Part shown: piece by piece, positions 23,950 to 33,197 of the stretch
How the letters are laid out: every line of letters begins with the position of its first letter
Numbering within the stretch: position 1 is the stretch's first letter
DNA from: Pseudobutyrivibrio ruminis
GTDB lineage: Bacteria; Bacillota; Clostridia; Lachnospirales; Lachnospiraceae
Length of the DNA stretch: 64,000 nt
Assembly (NCBI RefSeq): GCF_015057245.1
Contig: NZ_SVET01000002.1
Location: 62,001-126,000, forward strand
Direction: 5' to 3'
Notes under the pieces: model-generated
Database searches by the model: none
Told to the model about the DNA's origin: nothing
What the model saw: only the letters and a program-made list of their open reading frames with translations
Translations under genes and position numbers: made by a program

Positions 23950-25073
23950 CTTTTATCCTCTCTTGTCTTCATAAAAATATTGCAATATTCACTAATTTGC
24001 CTATCCATAACCCCAGCCACATCTTTCCTATTCAAATATGCTGCCGACCATTCAACAATCTTTTCCATTGCTGTTTCGACATTCCAAACAGGTTTCCAGC
24101 CAAATGTATTTTTAAGCTTACTACAATCTAGTTTGAGGAAGTTTGCTTCGTGTGGTCCACCGTCATGTTTATTAATCCATGATGCCTTACCAAATGATGT
24201 TTCTTCTGTAACTAAATTCCACTTATCGCAGAACAGCTGCACTAACTCACCTGTAGTCCAGCAATCGGCATCATCAGGTCCTACATTGTAGCTTCCTGCC
24301 AAACTCTTATCTTTATACTGAGCCTCCGCAATCATAAGATATGCCATTACAGGCTCCAGAACATGTTGATAAGGACGTGTAGAATATGGATTACGAACTA
24401 CAATTTCCTGTCCCGAAGAGACAGCTCTAATACAATCAGGAATAATTCTGTCATTAGCAAAGTCTCCGCCGCCAATAACATTGCCAGCACGACATGTAGA
24501 TACAGCTGGTGCATCACAACCATAAACTTTCTGGTATTCTGAATCAGTAAAGAATGAATTCTTATACGATGATGTAACTAGCTCCGAACAAGACTTTGAA
24601 TTTGAATAAGGATCAAATCCATTAAGTTCTTCATTTTCACGATAGCCCCACTGCCACTCTTTGTTAAGATATACTTTATCCGTTGTTACGTTAACAAATG
24701 AACGAACGCTAGGTGTCTGTCTTACAGCTTCACAAATATTAACCGTTCCCATAACATTAGTTTCATATGTATAAACTGGATTCTTGTACGAATCGCGAAC
24801 AATTGGCTGGGCAGCCATGTGAATCACAATCTCAGGCCGAATCTCTTTGAACACCTTCAACAGATGTTCTAAATCACGAATATCCCCTTCAATAGAATTC
24901 ATCTGTGATGATAAATTGCATATTTCAAACAACGATGGATTTGTAGGTGCCGAAAGTGCATATCCTGTTACATCTGCACCAGCATTAATTAGCGCTTTGC
25001 ACATCCATGAGCCTTTAAATCCTGTATGTCCTGTTATCAAAAATTTTTTATTTTTATAAAAATTTAGATTCAT
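23946..25073 (-). CDS. rfbG: CDP-glucose 4,6-dehydratase
   Basis: The 375-residue extended SDR has TGHTGFKGSW as its NAD-binding loop, NVTTDKVY, and DPYSNSKSCSE containing the YxxxK pair. Length and motifs match RfbG/AscB. It converts CDP-D-glucose to CDP-4-keto-6-deoxy-D-glucose in the cytoplasm. It follows rfbF after 41 bases and overlaps the next gene by ATGA. No RfbH (3-dehydratase) is present, so the product is more likely a 6-deoxy than a 3,6-dideoxy sugar. Confidence 0.93.
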   Translation of the reverse strand: MNLNFYKNKKFLITGHTGFKGSWMCKALINAGADVTGYALSAPTNPSLFEICNLSSQMNSIEGDIRDLEHLLKVFKEIRPEIVIHMAAQPIVRDSYKNPVYTYETNVMGTVNICEAVRQTPSVRSFVNVTTDKVYLNKEWQWGYRENEELNGFDPYSNSKSCSELVTSSYKNSFFTDSEYQKVYGCDAPAVSTCRAGNVIGGGDFANDRIIPDCIRAVSSGQEIVVRNPYSTRPYQHVLEPVMAYLMIAEAQYKDKSLAGSYNVGPDDADCWTTGELVQLFCDKWNLVTEETSFGKASWINKHDGGPHEANFLKLDCSKLKNTFGWKPVWNVETAMEKIVEWSAAYLNRKDVAGVMDRQISEYCNIFMKTREDKR

Positions 25074-25114
25074 TTCAACTCCCTTTAGTAAGACTCTTTG
25101 TATTTAATATAATC

Positions 25115-25888
25115 CTATTCCCATCTTTTCCAAGGAGCTTTTCCCGATGCCCATAATTCTTCTAACATCTGTTTTTCTCTTTGAGTATCCATACATTGCC
25201 AAAATCCATCATGCTCATATCCCATCAATTGACCTTCTGCCGCCAATTTACGCAATGGCTCCTTTTCAAATACTGTTTCATCTCCTTCTATATATGAAAA
25301 TATTTCTGGGTTCAATACCATATATCCGCCATTTATAATTGCAGCATCATCAGCTTCCTTTTCGCGAAATGATTTTATTTCTCCATTTACATCTCTTTCT
25401 AGTATTCCCTTCTGTTGTGCTAAACTTACCGTAGTAATTGTTGCTACCTTTCCATGTTTTTGATGGAATTCCAGCAATTTATCAATATCTACATCACTTA
25501 CTCCATCTCCATATGTAAGCATAAATGGTTCATTTCCCAATATTTTTGCAGCCCTTTTTATTCTACCGCCAGTCATAGTATTTAAACCTGTATCCAGTAC
25601 TGTGACTTTCCAGTCTTCGGCATTTTTTCTGTGTACTTCCATACTATTGTTAACCATATAAAATGTAATATCCGAATTGTACACAAAATAGTTTGCAAAG
25701 TATTCCTTTATTTTGTTTTGTTTATAACCCGCCAATATAACAAATTCTTTTATTCCATATGTCGAATAGTATTTCATTATGTGCCATAGAATAGGTTGTT
25801 CCCCTAGCTCTATCATAGGCTTCGGTTTCAAATGGCTTTCTTCTGATATTCTTGTTCCAAACCCACCTGCTAGTATTACAGCTTTCAT
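25115..25888 (-). CDS. rfbF: glucose-1-phosphate cytidylyltransferase
   Basis: The 257-residue nucleotidyltransferase has the N-terminal signature LAGGFGTRISEESHLKPKPM, YGDGVSDVD around the metal site, and the C-terminal GFWQCMDTQREKQML typical of RfbF. It makes CDP-glucose from CTP and glucose-1-phosphate. GGGAGA precedes the ATG. It starts the CDP-hexose branch continued by rfbG, and perhaps by the reductase candidate at 28207. Confidence 0.95.
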   Translation of the reverse strand: MKAVILAGGFGTRISEESHLKPKPMIELGEQPILWHIMKYYSTYGIKEFVILAGYKQNKIKEYFANYFVYNSDITFYMVNNSMEVHRKNAEDWKVTVLDTGLNTMTGGRIKRAAKILGNEPFMLTYGDGVSDVDIDKLLEFHQKHGKVATITTVSLAQQKGILERDVNGEIKSFREKEADDAAIINGGYMVLNPEIFSYIEGDETVFEKEPLRKLAAEGQLMGYEHDGFWQCMDTQREKQMLEELWASGKAPWKRWE

Positions 25889-25891
25889 ATT

Positions 25892-26629
25892 CTATTCTCC
25901 CATTCTTTCTTTTTCATATTCTTCTAAATTCTTCTTAATCATCTTAAAATTATTAATTGAATCATATCCGATCTTGAATATTCGTTTTATGTTCATATAA
26001 TTTTTCCCACCTTGTCGTGGTTGAAATGTCACTTCTCTATATTCCACGGACTCATTATATCTTGAAAAGCATGCTGCTAGTATAGCATTAGGTAAATTAA
26101 AGTCATCTGGCATCAATCCAATATATTTATTTACCACACAACTTCTCATTAATCTATAAGGAGCATTTGCATCAGGTACCATTACTCCAAAGAAAAACCA
26201 TAAGTATGCTCTTAAAACATTCTCAACTATTTTTCTACCAAATCCATCTCCTCTTTTAACACGATTACCCATAATCACATCATTTGTTTCCCTTAGATTC
26301 CAGAACGACTTAAACTCAGATGGTAATGTCTGGCCATCTGAATCTGTTTGAAAAATCCAATCTGCACCATTCTCAATCGCATATTTATACAAAAGAATAA
26401 CTTTTGTACCATGATCAGTTCCTGGTTTTGGAATAACTATAAGCTTTGGATAGACTTTCTGTAATTCATATAATATGTTTAATGTATTATCCTTAGATCC
26501 TCCATCGGATACCACCAATCTAGAATCCTCATCACCATTTTCCAGGATAGGATACCACTCTGCAACAACATTTTTAATATTAGCTTCTTCATTGTAGGTT
26601 GGCATTACAATATATAATTTATTATTCAT
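25892..26629 (-). CDS. GT2 family, DPM1-like glycosyltransferase
   Basis: The 245-residue protein begins IVMPTYNEEANIKNVV, has SDGGSKDNT and the metal site QTDSDGQT near residue 96, and PDANAPYRLM typical of dolichol/polyprenyl-phosphate sugar synthases. It has no C-terminal membrane pair. It probably makes a polyprenyl-phosphate hexose for the GT-C enzymes of this locus. It is separated from rfbF by only 3 bases, while upstream it faces a gap of 451 bases. Confidence 0.8.
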   Translation of the reverse strand: MNNKLYIVMPTYNEEANIKNVVAEWYPILENGDEDSRLVVSDGGSKDNTLNILYELQKVYPKLIVIPKPGTDHGTKVILLYKYAIENGADWIFQTDSDGQTLPSEFKSFWNLRETNDVIMGNRVKRGDGFGRKIVENVLRAYLWFFFGVMVPDANAPYRLMRSCVVNKYIGLMPDDFNLPNAILAACFSRYNESVEYREVTFQPRQGGKNYMNIKRIFKIGYDSINNFKMIKKNLEEYEKERMGE

Positions 26630-26839
26630 TTATCATCCCTTCTAATTCCATTAATATCCCCCTAATTATATATACTATAATCTGATCAATAATTATCCTG
26701 TATATACTCAAAAAATATAATATTAACAGATACCTTCATACTAATGATTAATGGTGTATCTAAGCAATTAACCAATAGTATAATCATAAAATTCATTTTT
26801 TCATAACTATTCATCCAAACTAGTATTTCATATATTTCA

Positions 26840-26866
26840 TGTTGATTGTCAAGAAAATTTGCCCCA
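26840..26866. repeat. isolated IS21-like end sequence
   Basis: TGTTGATTGTCAAG at 26840-26853 is identical to the outer end of the IS21 element at 18387 (read on the minus strand), and similarity continues to 22 of 27 positions up to the CCCCA/ACCCA core. No transposase gene or opposite end is nearby, so this looks like a relic or solo end. It lies in the gene-free stretch 26630-27080, which also has a direct repeat TCTAAGCAATTAA at 26759 and 26891. Confidence 0.5.
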
Positions 26867-26874
26867 TTGGGCAT

Positions 26875-26920
26875 GCGGACGTTTTCTTGGTCTAAGCAAT
26901 TAATCCAAGAATGCGTCCGC
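26875..26920. promoter_or_regulatory. strong hairpin in the glf downstream gap
   Basis: GCGGACG-TT-TTCTTGG pairs with CCAAGAA-TG-CGTCCGC, 14 base pairs with an internal 2x2 loop and a 14-base loop. A run of eight C follows on the + strand (eight G before it on the coding strand). No T-run follows, so it is not a simple terminator. It may be a processing site, an attenuator between the glf and rfb halves of the operon, or part of the IS relic beside it. Confidence 0.45.
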
Positions 26921-27080
26921 CCCCCCCTCAATAGTTCAAATTCAGATTAGCATTTATAGCATGATTGTCCCAAAAATGAAGTCATAACCAAAAACAATAT
27001 TATACCTAAACGCGAAACAATAATAAAAATTATGTATACAAATTATTGTTTTCTTTTTCTCAACATAACTCAATCTTCAC

Positions 27081-28214
27081 TCATAAACTCTCAGCTATTT
27101 CTAATGCTTTAGCTATTCCTTGATCCATATTATAGTACTTAAAATCAGCTAATCTGCCACAGCACACTAACCCATTTATACTATCTGCTCGATTACGATA
27201 TTTTTCGTACAGTTTCTTACTCTCCTCGGTTACTACTGGATAATAAGGTTCATTTTTCTCCCCACGCTTGTATGGCAATGGATATTCCACAGCATAAGTA
27301 GTTCCTTCCACTTCCTGATTTGGAAGTTTTTTGTATTCTGTAATTCTAGTAAACCCTTCTGCCTGTGGATAAGCAACAACTGGCATATCTTGAAAACTAT
27401 CAATCTCATCATGTTTCCATTCAAACCTTAATGACCGATATGGCAATTTCCCGTAAATACATCCAAACAACTCATCTATAGGCCCTGTGTATATTACTTT
27501 TCCATCAATCAACTTATTATCTTTAAATAATTGATTATTCTTTATGGTTAGATGTTCTAATGCATCATAGTTTGTTTGAATAATAATATTTGGATGTGAA
27601 AGCAAGTTGTCAATTAGTTCCATATAACCCTTCCGCGGCATAGCCTGATATTTGTCACTAAAGTACTTGCTTCCATATGAGAACAGAACTGGGACTCTTT
27701 TAAAAATATCACGATCAACCTCTTCTGGTTGTATTCCCCATTGTTTTGCAGTATACGGTGCATAGTCCTTGTCATAAAGAAATTGTGCAAACTTTTTAAC
27801 ATATTCATCATCACAATCCAACATTTCAAGCACGGTCGCTTTATCCTTATCACCAAATGTTGCTTTGATATGTGCTTTTATTATCTCAGCTTCATTAGGG
27901 AAAAACGTATCAACTGACTGAAAATCAAAAGATGTTGGAACACATTTCCCATCCATCACTGAACCACAAACCAAATTATACTTCTCGAATTCACAGTATT
28001 CATTAACATATTTCCAAACAATATCATCATTTGTATGAAATATGTGTGGTCCATACTTATGAACATGAACCCCATAATCATCTGTATAATCATACAAGTT
28101 TCCACCTACATGATTTCGTTTTTCCCATATTTCTACTTTGTGATTTTTTTTTGCTAATTCTCTTGCTACAACACAACCAACTATTCCACTGCCTACAACA
28201 TAAAACTTATTCAT
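27081..28214 (-). CDS. glf: UDP-galactopyranose mutase
   Basis: The 377-residue flavoprotein has the FAD-binding motif GSGIVGCVVA at the N-terminus, then KRNHVGGNLYDY, VHKYGPHIFHTND and the C-terminal YNMDQGIAKALEIA. All are hallmarks of Glf. It converts UDP-galactopyranose to UDP-galactofuranose, so the polysaccharide probably contains galactofuranose. It overlaps the end of the SDR gene upstream by 8 bases. Confidence 0.96.
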   Translation of the reverse strand: MNKFYVVGSGIVGCVVARELAKKNHKVEIWEKRNHVGGNLYDYTDDYGVHVHKYGPHIFHTNDDIVWKYVNEYCEFEKYNLVCGSVMDGKCVPTSFDFQSVDTFFPNEAEIIKAHIKATFGDKDKATVLEMLDCDDEYVKKFAQFLYDKDYAPYTAKQWGIQPEEVDRDIFKRVPVLFSYGSKYFSDKYQAMPRKGYMELIDNLLSHPNIIIQTNYDALEHLTIKNNQLFKDNKLIDGKVIYTGPIDELFGCIYGKLPYRSLRFEWKHDEIDSFQDMPVVAYPQAEGFTRITEYKKLPNQEVEGTTYAVEYPLPYKRGEKNEPYYPVVTEESKKLYEKYRNRADSINGLVCCGRLADFKYYNMDQGIAKALEIAESL

Positions 28215-29136
28215 AATCCTCTTTTAAATCTCCCTTTATTCTATTTATTACTTGTAATATTCCCTCCTCAAAGCTTACTTTGGGTTCAAATCCAGTATCC
28301 TTTTTTATTTCTGTAAGATCAATGCATGAACTAGGAAGGATGTCACTGTTATACGGTATTTCTCCTATTCCAAGCGGAAGCTTTTCATTTATCAACTTAT
28401 GAATTATTTGAATATAATTGCATAGCTTCCAATTATCGCCATGGCCAACACCATATATTTTGCCTCCTATACCTTTTTCTCCTAACAGATATAGTGCTTC
28501 TTTAACATCATCTATGTAAATATAATCCCAAAGTTGTTCTAATCTTGTAAGAGAAGGTTTTTCGCCACGTACCAACTTATCAATCGTATAATATATTACA
28601 TTATTATCTCTACGATCTGGTGCATATATTCCAGTAATAATCGCATAAATAAAATCGATATCGTATTGTTTGGCGTACTCGCTACATATATATCTTGACG
28701 CAACTTTAGCAGCTCCATATGCATTATTGGGAGATGGAACTGCATTTTTACCTATTGGTTTTCCATAATATAAATATTCATTTGTAGAACCTGGGAAAAT
28801 TACTTTTTTAATTTCACATTCTTTAGCAAACTTCATACACTTTATAGCCATATTAATATTTGCCATCTGAACATCAGTATCATTTCTCAATTCCGGCTTA
28901 ACACCGCCCCATGCGAAATGATATAAAGTGTCAATTTGAGCTTTTTTGAACAACTCAACATGCTGCATTAAATCATTCAAATCCATACTCGTTACATGTA
29001 ATAACTTGTTATCATTATATGATATATCATTTTTCGCATATACAATTGCAAAAACTTCTTTTCCTTCATCAAGTAGTTTTTGGACCATGTTTTTCCCAAG
29101 AAAGCCATCCGCTCCTGTAACCAAAACTTTTTTCAT
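28207..29136 (-). CDS. NAD-dependent epimerase/dehydratase, candidate CDP-4-keto-6-deoxyhexose reductase
   Basis: The 309-residue extended SDR has TGADGFLG at the nucleotide site, FPGSTNEYLY, AYGAAKVASR (YxxxK) and DYIYIDDVKEAL. It resembles reductases/epimerases acting on CDP-4-keto-6-deoxy sugars (RfbJ/Tyv type) and generic NAD-dependent epimerases. With rfbF and rfbG in the same operon, reduction of CDP-4-keto-6-deoxyglucose is a reasonable role, but a UDP-sugar epimerase cannot be excluded. The first 68 bases overlap the preceding gene; the nucleotide-binding motif fixes this start, so the overlap is real. Confidence 0.7.
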   Translation of the reverse strand: MKKVLVTGADGFLGKNMVQKLLDEGKEVFAIVYAKNDISYNDNKLLHVTSMDLNDLMQHVELFKKAQIDTLYHFAWGGVKPELRNDTDVQMANINMAIKCMKFAKECEIKKVIFPGSTNEYLYYGKPIGKNAVPSPNNAYGAAKVASRYICSEYAKQYDIDFIYAIITGIYAPDRRDNNVIYYTIDKLVRGEKPSLTRLEQLWDYIYIDDVKEALYLLGEKGIGGKIYGVGHGDNWKLCNYIQIIHKLINEKLPLGIGEIPYNSDILPSSCIDLTEIKKDTGFEPKVSFEEGILQVINRIKGDLKEDYE

Positions 29137-30712
29137 TTTTTAACTCTTTCATTATCATTCTTATTCTAAATTGATACTTAATTAATAATTCTATACCATA
29201 TCCAGCAACTATTATTATGTATGGCATTATAAGACATTTATATCGACTTTGACTCTCAGACAAAATGACCATACAAAAATATCCAAATATAATCAAAGAA
29301 AGAAATATATATTCTACTTCGATGTCCCCTTCGTTTTCTTTTGCTTTCCTTATGCTTCCAACTATGGAAAGTATAGCAATAGTAACATATATTAATTCCG
29401 ATATTAACCCTCCGCTATTTTCGGCCAATTTGTATAAAAAAACATCATTATTTTCTTTGTTTAAACCCACACTATATAAATAATAATGAATAGGGATATA
29501 ATCATCTTGCCAAGCCCAGATTATCTTTTTAAAAAAATTAGGTATAATTCTATTTGGATTATTCTTCCAATCTTTTTTTAGAGTATCATATGCATACTCT
29601 TTCGAAGACTCGAAATCATTTCCATTATCCAAATATCTTTGATAATACAATCTTGAAATGTTACCTATATGAATTTGTCCTTCTGCCTCAGTATTTAATC
29701 CTACCAATATATAGTGTGGCGTTGCGGTTTTTGCATCTAACTCCACATTATAATAGTCGGATGTAATATCTGTAATTGTCGCATTTACCACTTTATAACT
29801 CATTATAACAAGTATGAATATACCTATCTTAAATAGTATTTCCTTATATCCCATCTCGTTAATGATAATAATTAAAATTTCACATAAAAAAAATGCAACC
29901 ATTATAACTATAGAAAAAGTTTTAAATGAGCCAGATATTCCAAAACACAGCCCTGCAAGCATACACAAAACAGCTCTTCTGATACACTTTTTATCAACTT
30001 TATATTTAAGCAATAAATAAATGCCAATCGTATTAAACATTATTGCTATGAAATCCGGTGTACCTGTGAGTGTATATAAAACATTACTTGGATATAATCC
30101 ATATAATACACCAATCGCAACACATACCCTTTCATTATGGAACAATTCTTTTGATATATAATACAAAAAATAGGCGGTAATTCCACTGTATAAAGCATTA
30201 AGATATAAAACAACTACGTAGCTATCTTCCAATATATTAATTACCATATTCTCGTATAATGAAAAATTCATATATGCTGGAAATAAACTATAATATGCTA
30301 TATTACCTTGTTCCAAATTCCCATGGGCTCGTTCCCATGCCATTGCAAAATCTGAAAATGGGACTAAGTATTCTGAATTTAAAAAAACTATTATTACTCT
30401 AATACTAACCGCAACAAGTCCTATTATAAGCCCCTTATATATTGCATTATGGGATTCATTATTTTTTATATTTATTCGATCTATTAATTTTATAAATACT
30501 ATACATAATAGTATCCATAAAACTAAACTTACCACCCCAATAAACGAAAAATTTATAGTAGGAAGAAAATAATATTCAGGCGAATGCCCCTCTATCACTT
30601 TTCCCCAGCCCCCCAGAATATAAACAACCGACAAAAAAAGCATCAGAAAAAAAGGTAACACTATAACAACATATTTATATACTCCTAATAGGATTGTTGT
30701 AATTCTTTTCAT
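29069..30712 (-). CDS. GT-C type membrane glycosyltransferase
   Basis: The 547-residue protein has about 12 membrane segments. The first outer loop contains LVPFSDFAMAWERAHG, an acidic motif positioned as in ArnT/PMT-like GT-C enzymes. A soluble stretch (about 320-420) and a basic C-terminal tail follow. It probably transfers a sugar from a polyprenyl-phosphate donor. Its 3' end runs 68 bases into the SDR gene in another frame. It lies 43 bases after pseG. Confidence 0.6.
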   Translation of the reverse strand: MKRITTILLGVYKYVVIVLPFFLMLFLSVVYILGGWGKVIEGHSPEYYFLPTINFSFIGVVSLVLWILLCIVFIKLIDRINIKNNESHNAIYKGLIIGLVAVSIRVIIVFLNSEYLVPFSDFAMAWERAHGNLEQGNIAYYSLFPAYMNFSLYENMVINILEDSYVVVLYLNALYSGITAYFLYYISKELFHNERVCVAIGVLYGLYPSNVLYTLTGTPDFIAIMFNTIGIYLLLKYKVDKKCIRRAVLCMLAGLCFGISGSFKTFSIVIMVAFFLCEILIIIINEMGYKEILFKIGIFILVIMSYKVVNATITDITSDYYNVELDAKTATPHYILVGLNTEAEGQIHIGNISRLYYQRYLDNGNDFESSKEYAYDTLKKDWKNNPNRIIPNFFKKIIWAWQDDYIPIHYYLYSVGLNKENNDVFLYKLAENSGGLISELIYVTIAILSIVGSIRKAKENEGDIEVEYIFLSLIIFGYFCMVILSESQSRYKCLIMPYIIIVAGYGIELLIKYQFRIRMIMKELKNEKSFGYRSGWLSWEKHGPKTT

Positions 30713-30755
30713 ACTTTTTCACCATTTCCAAATATATTTATTATAACAATTCCCT

Positions 30756-31820
30756 TTATACTCCAATTTCTTGTATAATTGACTTGGAACCATCAAGATT
30801 ATCCAGGAATGCATTGTTTACTATTTCTTTATCTGTCAACATGCGTATCGCTTCTTGGAGCATTTTACTCACTAATAGCTTTGTTCCTTCTTTTCTTATA
30901 TCTCCTAAATACTTCATTATCCCACGCTTTTGAAAGCTTTCTGCTCCCAGCATTTGATTATCTGCAACAACATACGTAATTGTCGGTGTTTGTGTTGCAC
31001 AAAGCTCATATAGTGTACTTCCAGCTGCACTAATTGCGATATCGCATTTACGCATAAGACCTACCATATCTTTAACATTTATATGTAGTTCTATATTGTC
31101 ACTTTTTGCAGCCAACAATTCTATCTTTGTTCTATCACCATTCATTGCACCAATTATAATATGAAATCTATAATCTGTTTTCATGTATGATTTCATCTCA
31201 ACTAATTGTCTCACTATTTCTATTGCAACATGTTCCGTATCTGCCCCTCCAGTTGAAACCAATATATTTCTAGGATTCTTCCTTACATTCCTAGGTGGTA
31301 AGTTAGTAAACTCTTTTCTTAAAGGTACATATTTTATCCCTAAGAGCATTTTGGGATATCTAGACTTTCCTTCCACGATTCTATCATCTGCATATATCTT
31401 TATATATGTATCCTTCATATCGGGGCCATAAATATTATAATTAATCAAGTAATCGCAGGGATAGGCAAACGCCATTAAATCATCAACATATACCAACTTC
31501 CCTCCATATGAATGGCAACAATTAAGCAGTGTAGTCAAATATTTTTTTGTAACATAATACGAATCAACAAAAATATATTTCGGCTTGTATTTTAGTAATT
31601 CTTCTTTTAAGTAAACAAGTTCAGACTCCATTTTCATGAAGTCTGTACCTATAACTTTATTATTTATTTTTCGCTCTACTATTGTTTTTGAAAGCTCATC
31701 TCCCGCTGTGTAGAAAACAATTTTTTCTCCCACTTCCATTGCCGCATCCGCTATACTAAGACATCTCATTATATGTCCGGCACCTATTTTAGAATTTCCA
31801 TCTGCTCTGAAAAAAATCAT
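30756..31820 (-). CDS. pseG: PseG, UDP-2,4-diacetamido-2,4,6-trideoxy-altrose hydrolase
   Basis: The 354-residue GT-B-like protein has FRADGNSKIGAGHIMRCLSI at the N-terminus, where His16 is the catalytic base. It also has STGGADTEH and the nucleotide-binding AISAAGSTLYELCA near residue 265. It removes UDP from the diacetamido sugar in the pseudaminic acid pathway. It ends the compact cassette pseC-pseF-pseI-pseH-formyltransferase-deacetylase-pseG. Confidence 0.92.
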   Translation of the reverse strand: MIFFRADGNSKIGAGHIMRCLSIADAAMEVGEKIVFYTAGDELSKTIVERKINNKVIGTDFMKMESELVYLKEELLKYKPKYIFVDSYYVTKKYLTTLLNCCHSYGGKLVYVDDLMAFAYPCDYLINYNIYGPDMKDTYIKIYADDRIVEGKSRYPKMLLGIKYVPLRKEFTNLPPRNVRKNPRNILVSTGGADTEHVAIEIVRQLVEMKSYMKTDYRFHIIIGAMNGDRTKIELLAAKSDNIELHINVKDMVGLMRKCDIAISAAGSTLYELCATQTPTITYVVADNQMLGAESFQKRGIMKYLGDIRKEGTKLLVSKMLQEAIRMLTDKEIVNNAFLDNLDGSKSIIQEIGV

Positions 31821-31828
31821 ATATAAGC

Positions 31829-32509
31829 CTATTTTACTTCCCTCAACAACATAAATCCTTCAGCCAATTCACAACCTACATTGCTTCCTCTATATTTACC
31901 TAATGCTCGTAATGCTTCTGGACTTCGCGGATGTGGATAAACAGTACTCTCACTTCTATAGCATGCCATACCTCTAACTTTAGCTTCTAATGTATCAGTT
32001 ACATCAAAAAAAACGTTAGGACAAAATGGCTCACTGTAATTATAGTTCCATTCTGTACTGCTTGGAGTTTCAAACGTATATATTCTTTTCACACTATACT
32101 CACCAACAGGTCTGCATGCAGTTAATACAGCTTCACATGTCAAACGATGATCTATATTTAAGTCTCCATGATGATGGGTGAAGATTGTATCCGGTTGATA
32201 CTTATCGACATATTTACTCACAATCTTAATGATATCCAGCAGATCCATCTCATCCATTCTATTATCTGGAAGACCACAGAACTCAATTGATGAATACCCT
32301 ACTTCTAATGAAGCCGCTTTTGCATCTCTTTGTAATTCAACAAGAGCATTTTTATCTGCATCCGATCTTGTATCACTTCTAGAAGTGATACCTTCAGCCA
32401 TAATTACAGCATGAGCCTCTATACCCTCATTGACTAATTTTCTAATCGTTCCGCCTAGTCCCAGCAATTCATCATCGGGATGCGCTGCGACTACTAATAC
32501 TTTTTTCAC
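31829..32509 (-). CDS. PIG-L/LmbE family N-deacetylase
   Basis: The 226-residue protein has AAHPDDE at residues 8-14 and THHHGDLNIDH near residue 110, the zinc-binding motifs of PIG-L deacetylases. Members remove N-acetyl groups from sugars. It overlaps the formyltransferase gene by 4 bases and lies 8 bases before pseG. The pair suggests that an acetyl group of the pseudaminic acid precursor or product is removed and replaced by formyl; the exact position is inferred only. Confidence 0.85.
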   Translation of the reverse strand: MKKVLVVAAHPDDELLGLGGTIRKLVNEGIEAHAVIMAEGITSRSDTRSDADKNALVELQRDAKAASLEVGYSSIEFCGLPDNRMDEMDLLDIIKIVSKYVDKYQPDTIFTHHHGDLNIDHRLTCEAVLTACRPVGEYSVKRIYTFETPSSTEWNYNYSEPFCPNVFFDVTDTLEAKVRGMACYRSESTVYPHPRSPEALRALGKYRGSNVGCELAEGFMLLREVK

Positions 32510-33195
32510 TCTTTTTCCTCCACGTAGTTTACATTAGCTCTTAGTTTTCCATTAACAAGTTCAGCATTTCTATATTCTAATTTTCCATTACCATACCGTT
32601 GAAAAGCAGCAGGGTATCCCTCGCCATCAAGCATTCTTATAAAATCGTACATCTGTCTTTGACTTAAATCAGGAGGCATTTCACTTTGTTCTTGCTTTCG
32701 ACGAGAAAAAGCTATACCTTCGCCCTCTTGTGGTATTGGAATAGGCTCATTTCTAATTATATCTGGTATCATTTCTTTAAACACAATATCCGAAATCTTA
32801 GTAAAGATTTCATCTGCATTTCCATTTGAAATATCTACGGGATATTTCATGTATATATCCCCTGTATCCAATCCTCTTTCCACTCTCAAAGCAGAGACCT
32901 TGGTTTTGTAAATACCTCTTACAATAAGATTCTGTAAAGGACTTCCTCCTCTTCCAAATGGTAAATCTGTCATATGAAATACTACACATTCAAAATTTTC
33001 ATATATTTCCTGTGGAATAATCCATGACCAATGTGGAAAAAATACAAATCTTGGATTAAGCTCGCGTAATCTCTCGTATGTTAATTCAGATTTATCTGTT
33101 ATCAAATAAAACTTATGACTCTCGTCATCTACGCAGTATTGCTGGAATCTTTTAATATTCCAAGATTTAATAGTAGCTACTACATAATTATTCAT
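32506..33195 (-). CDS. sugar N-formyltransferase (methionyl-tRNA formyltransferase-like)
   Basis: The 229-residue protein carries the formyltransferase core FHMTDLPFGRGGSPLQ (His74) and ERGLDTGDIY (Asp110), matching the His/Asp pair of N10-formyltetrahydrofolate enzymes. The usual Asn two residues before the His is Val72 here. It is too short for tRNA formyltransferase and lacks that C-terminal domain. In the pseudaminic acid cassette it should formylate an amino sugar or nonulosonic acid. A gap of 2 bases from pseH and an overlap with the deacetylase gene imply tight co-expression. Confidence 0.8.
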   Translation of the reverse strand: MNNYVVATIKSWNIKRFQQYCVDDESHKFYLITDKSELTYERLRELNPRFVFFPHWSWIIPQEIYENFECVVFHMTDLPFGRGGSPLQNLIVRGIYKTKVSALRVERGLDTGDIYMKYPVDISNGNADEIFTKISDIVFKEMIPDIIRNEPIPIPQEGEGIAFSRRKQEQSEMPPDLSQRQMYDFIRMLDGEGYPAAFQRYGNGKLEYRNAELVNGKLRANVNYVEEKE

Positions 33196-33197
33196 AT

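Noticed and set aside
26686..26931. A minus-strand ORF of 81 codons in the gap after glf.
   Set aside because: It covers the hairpin and IS-like end, lacks a ribosome binding site and has no protein-like composition.
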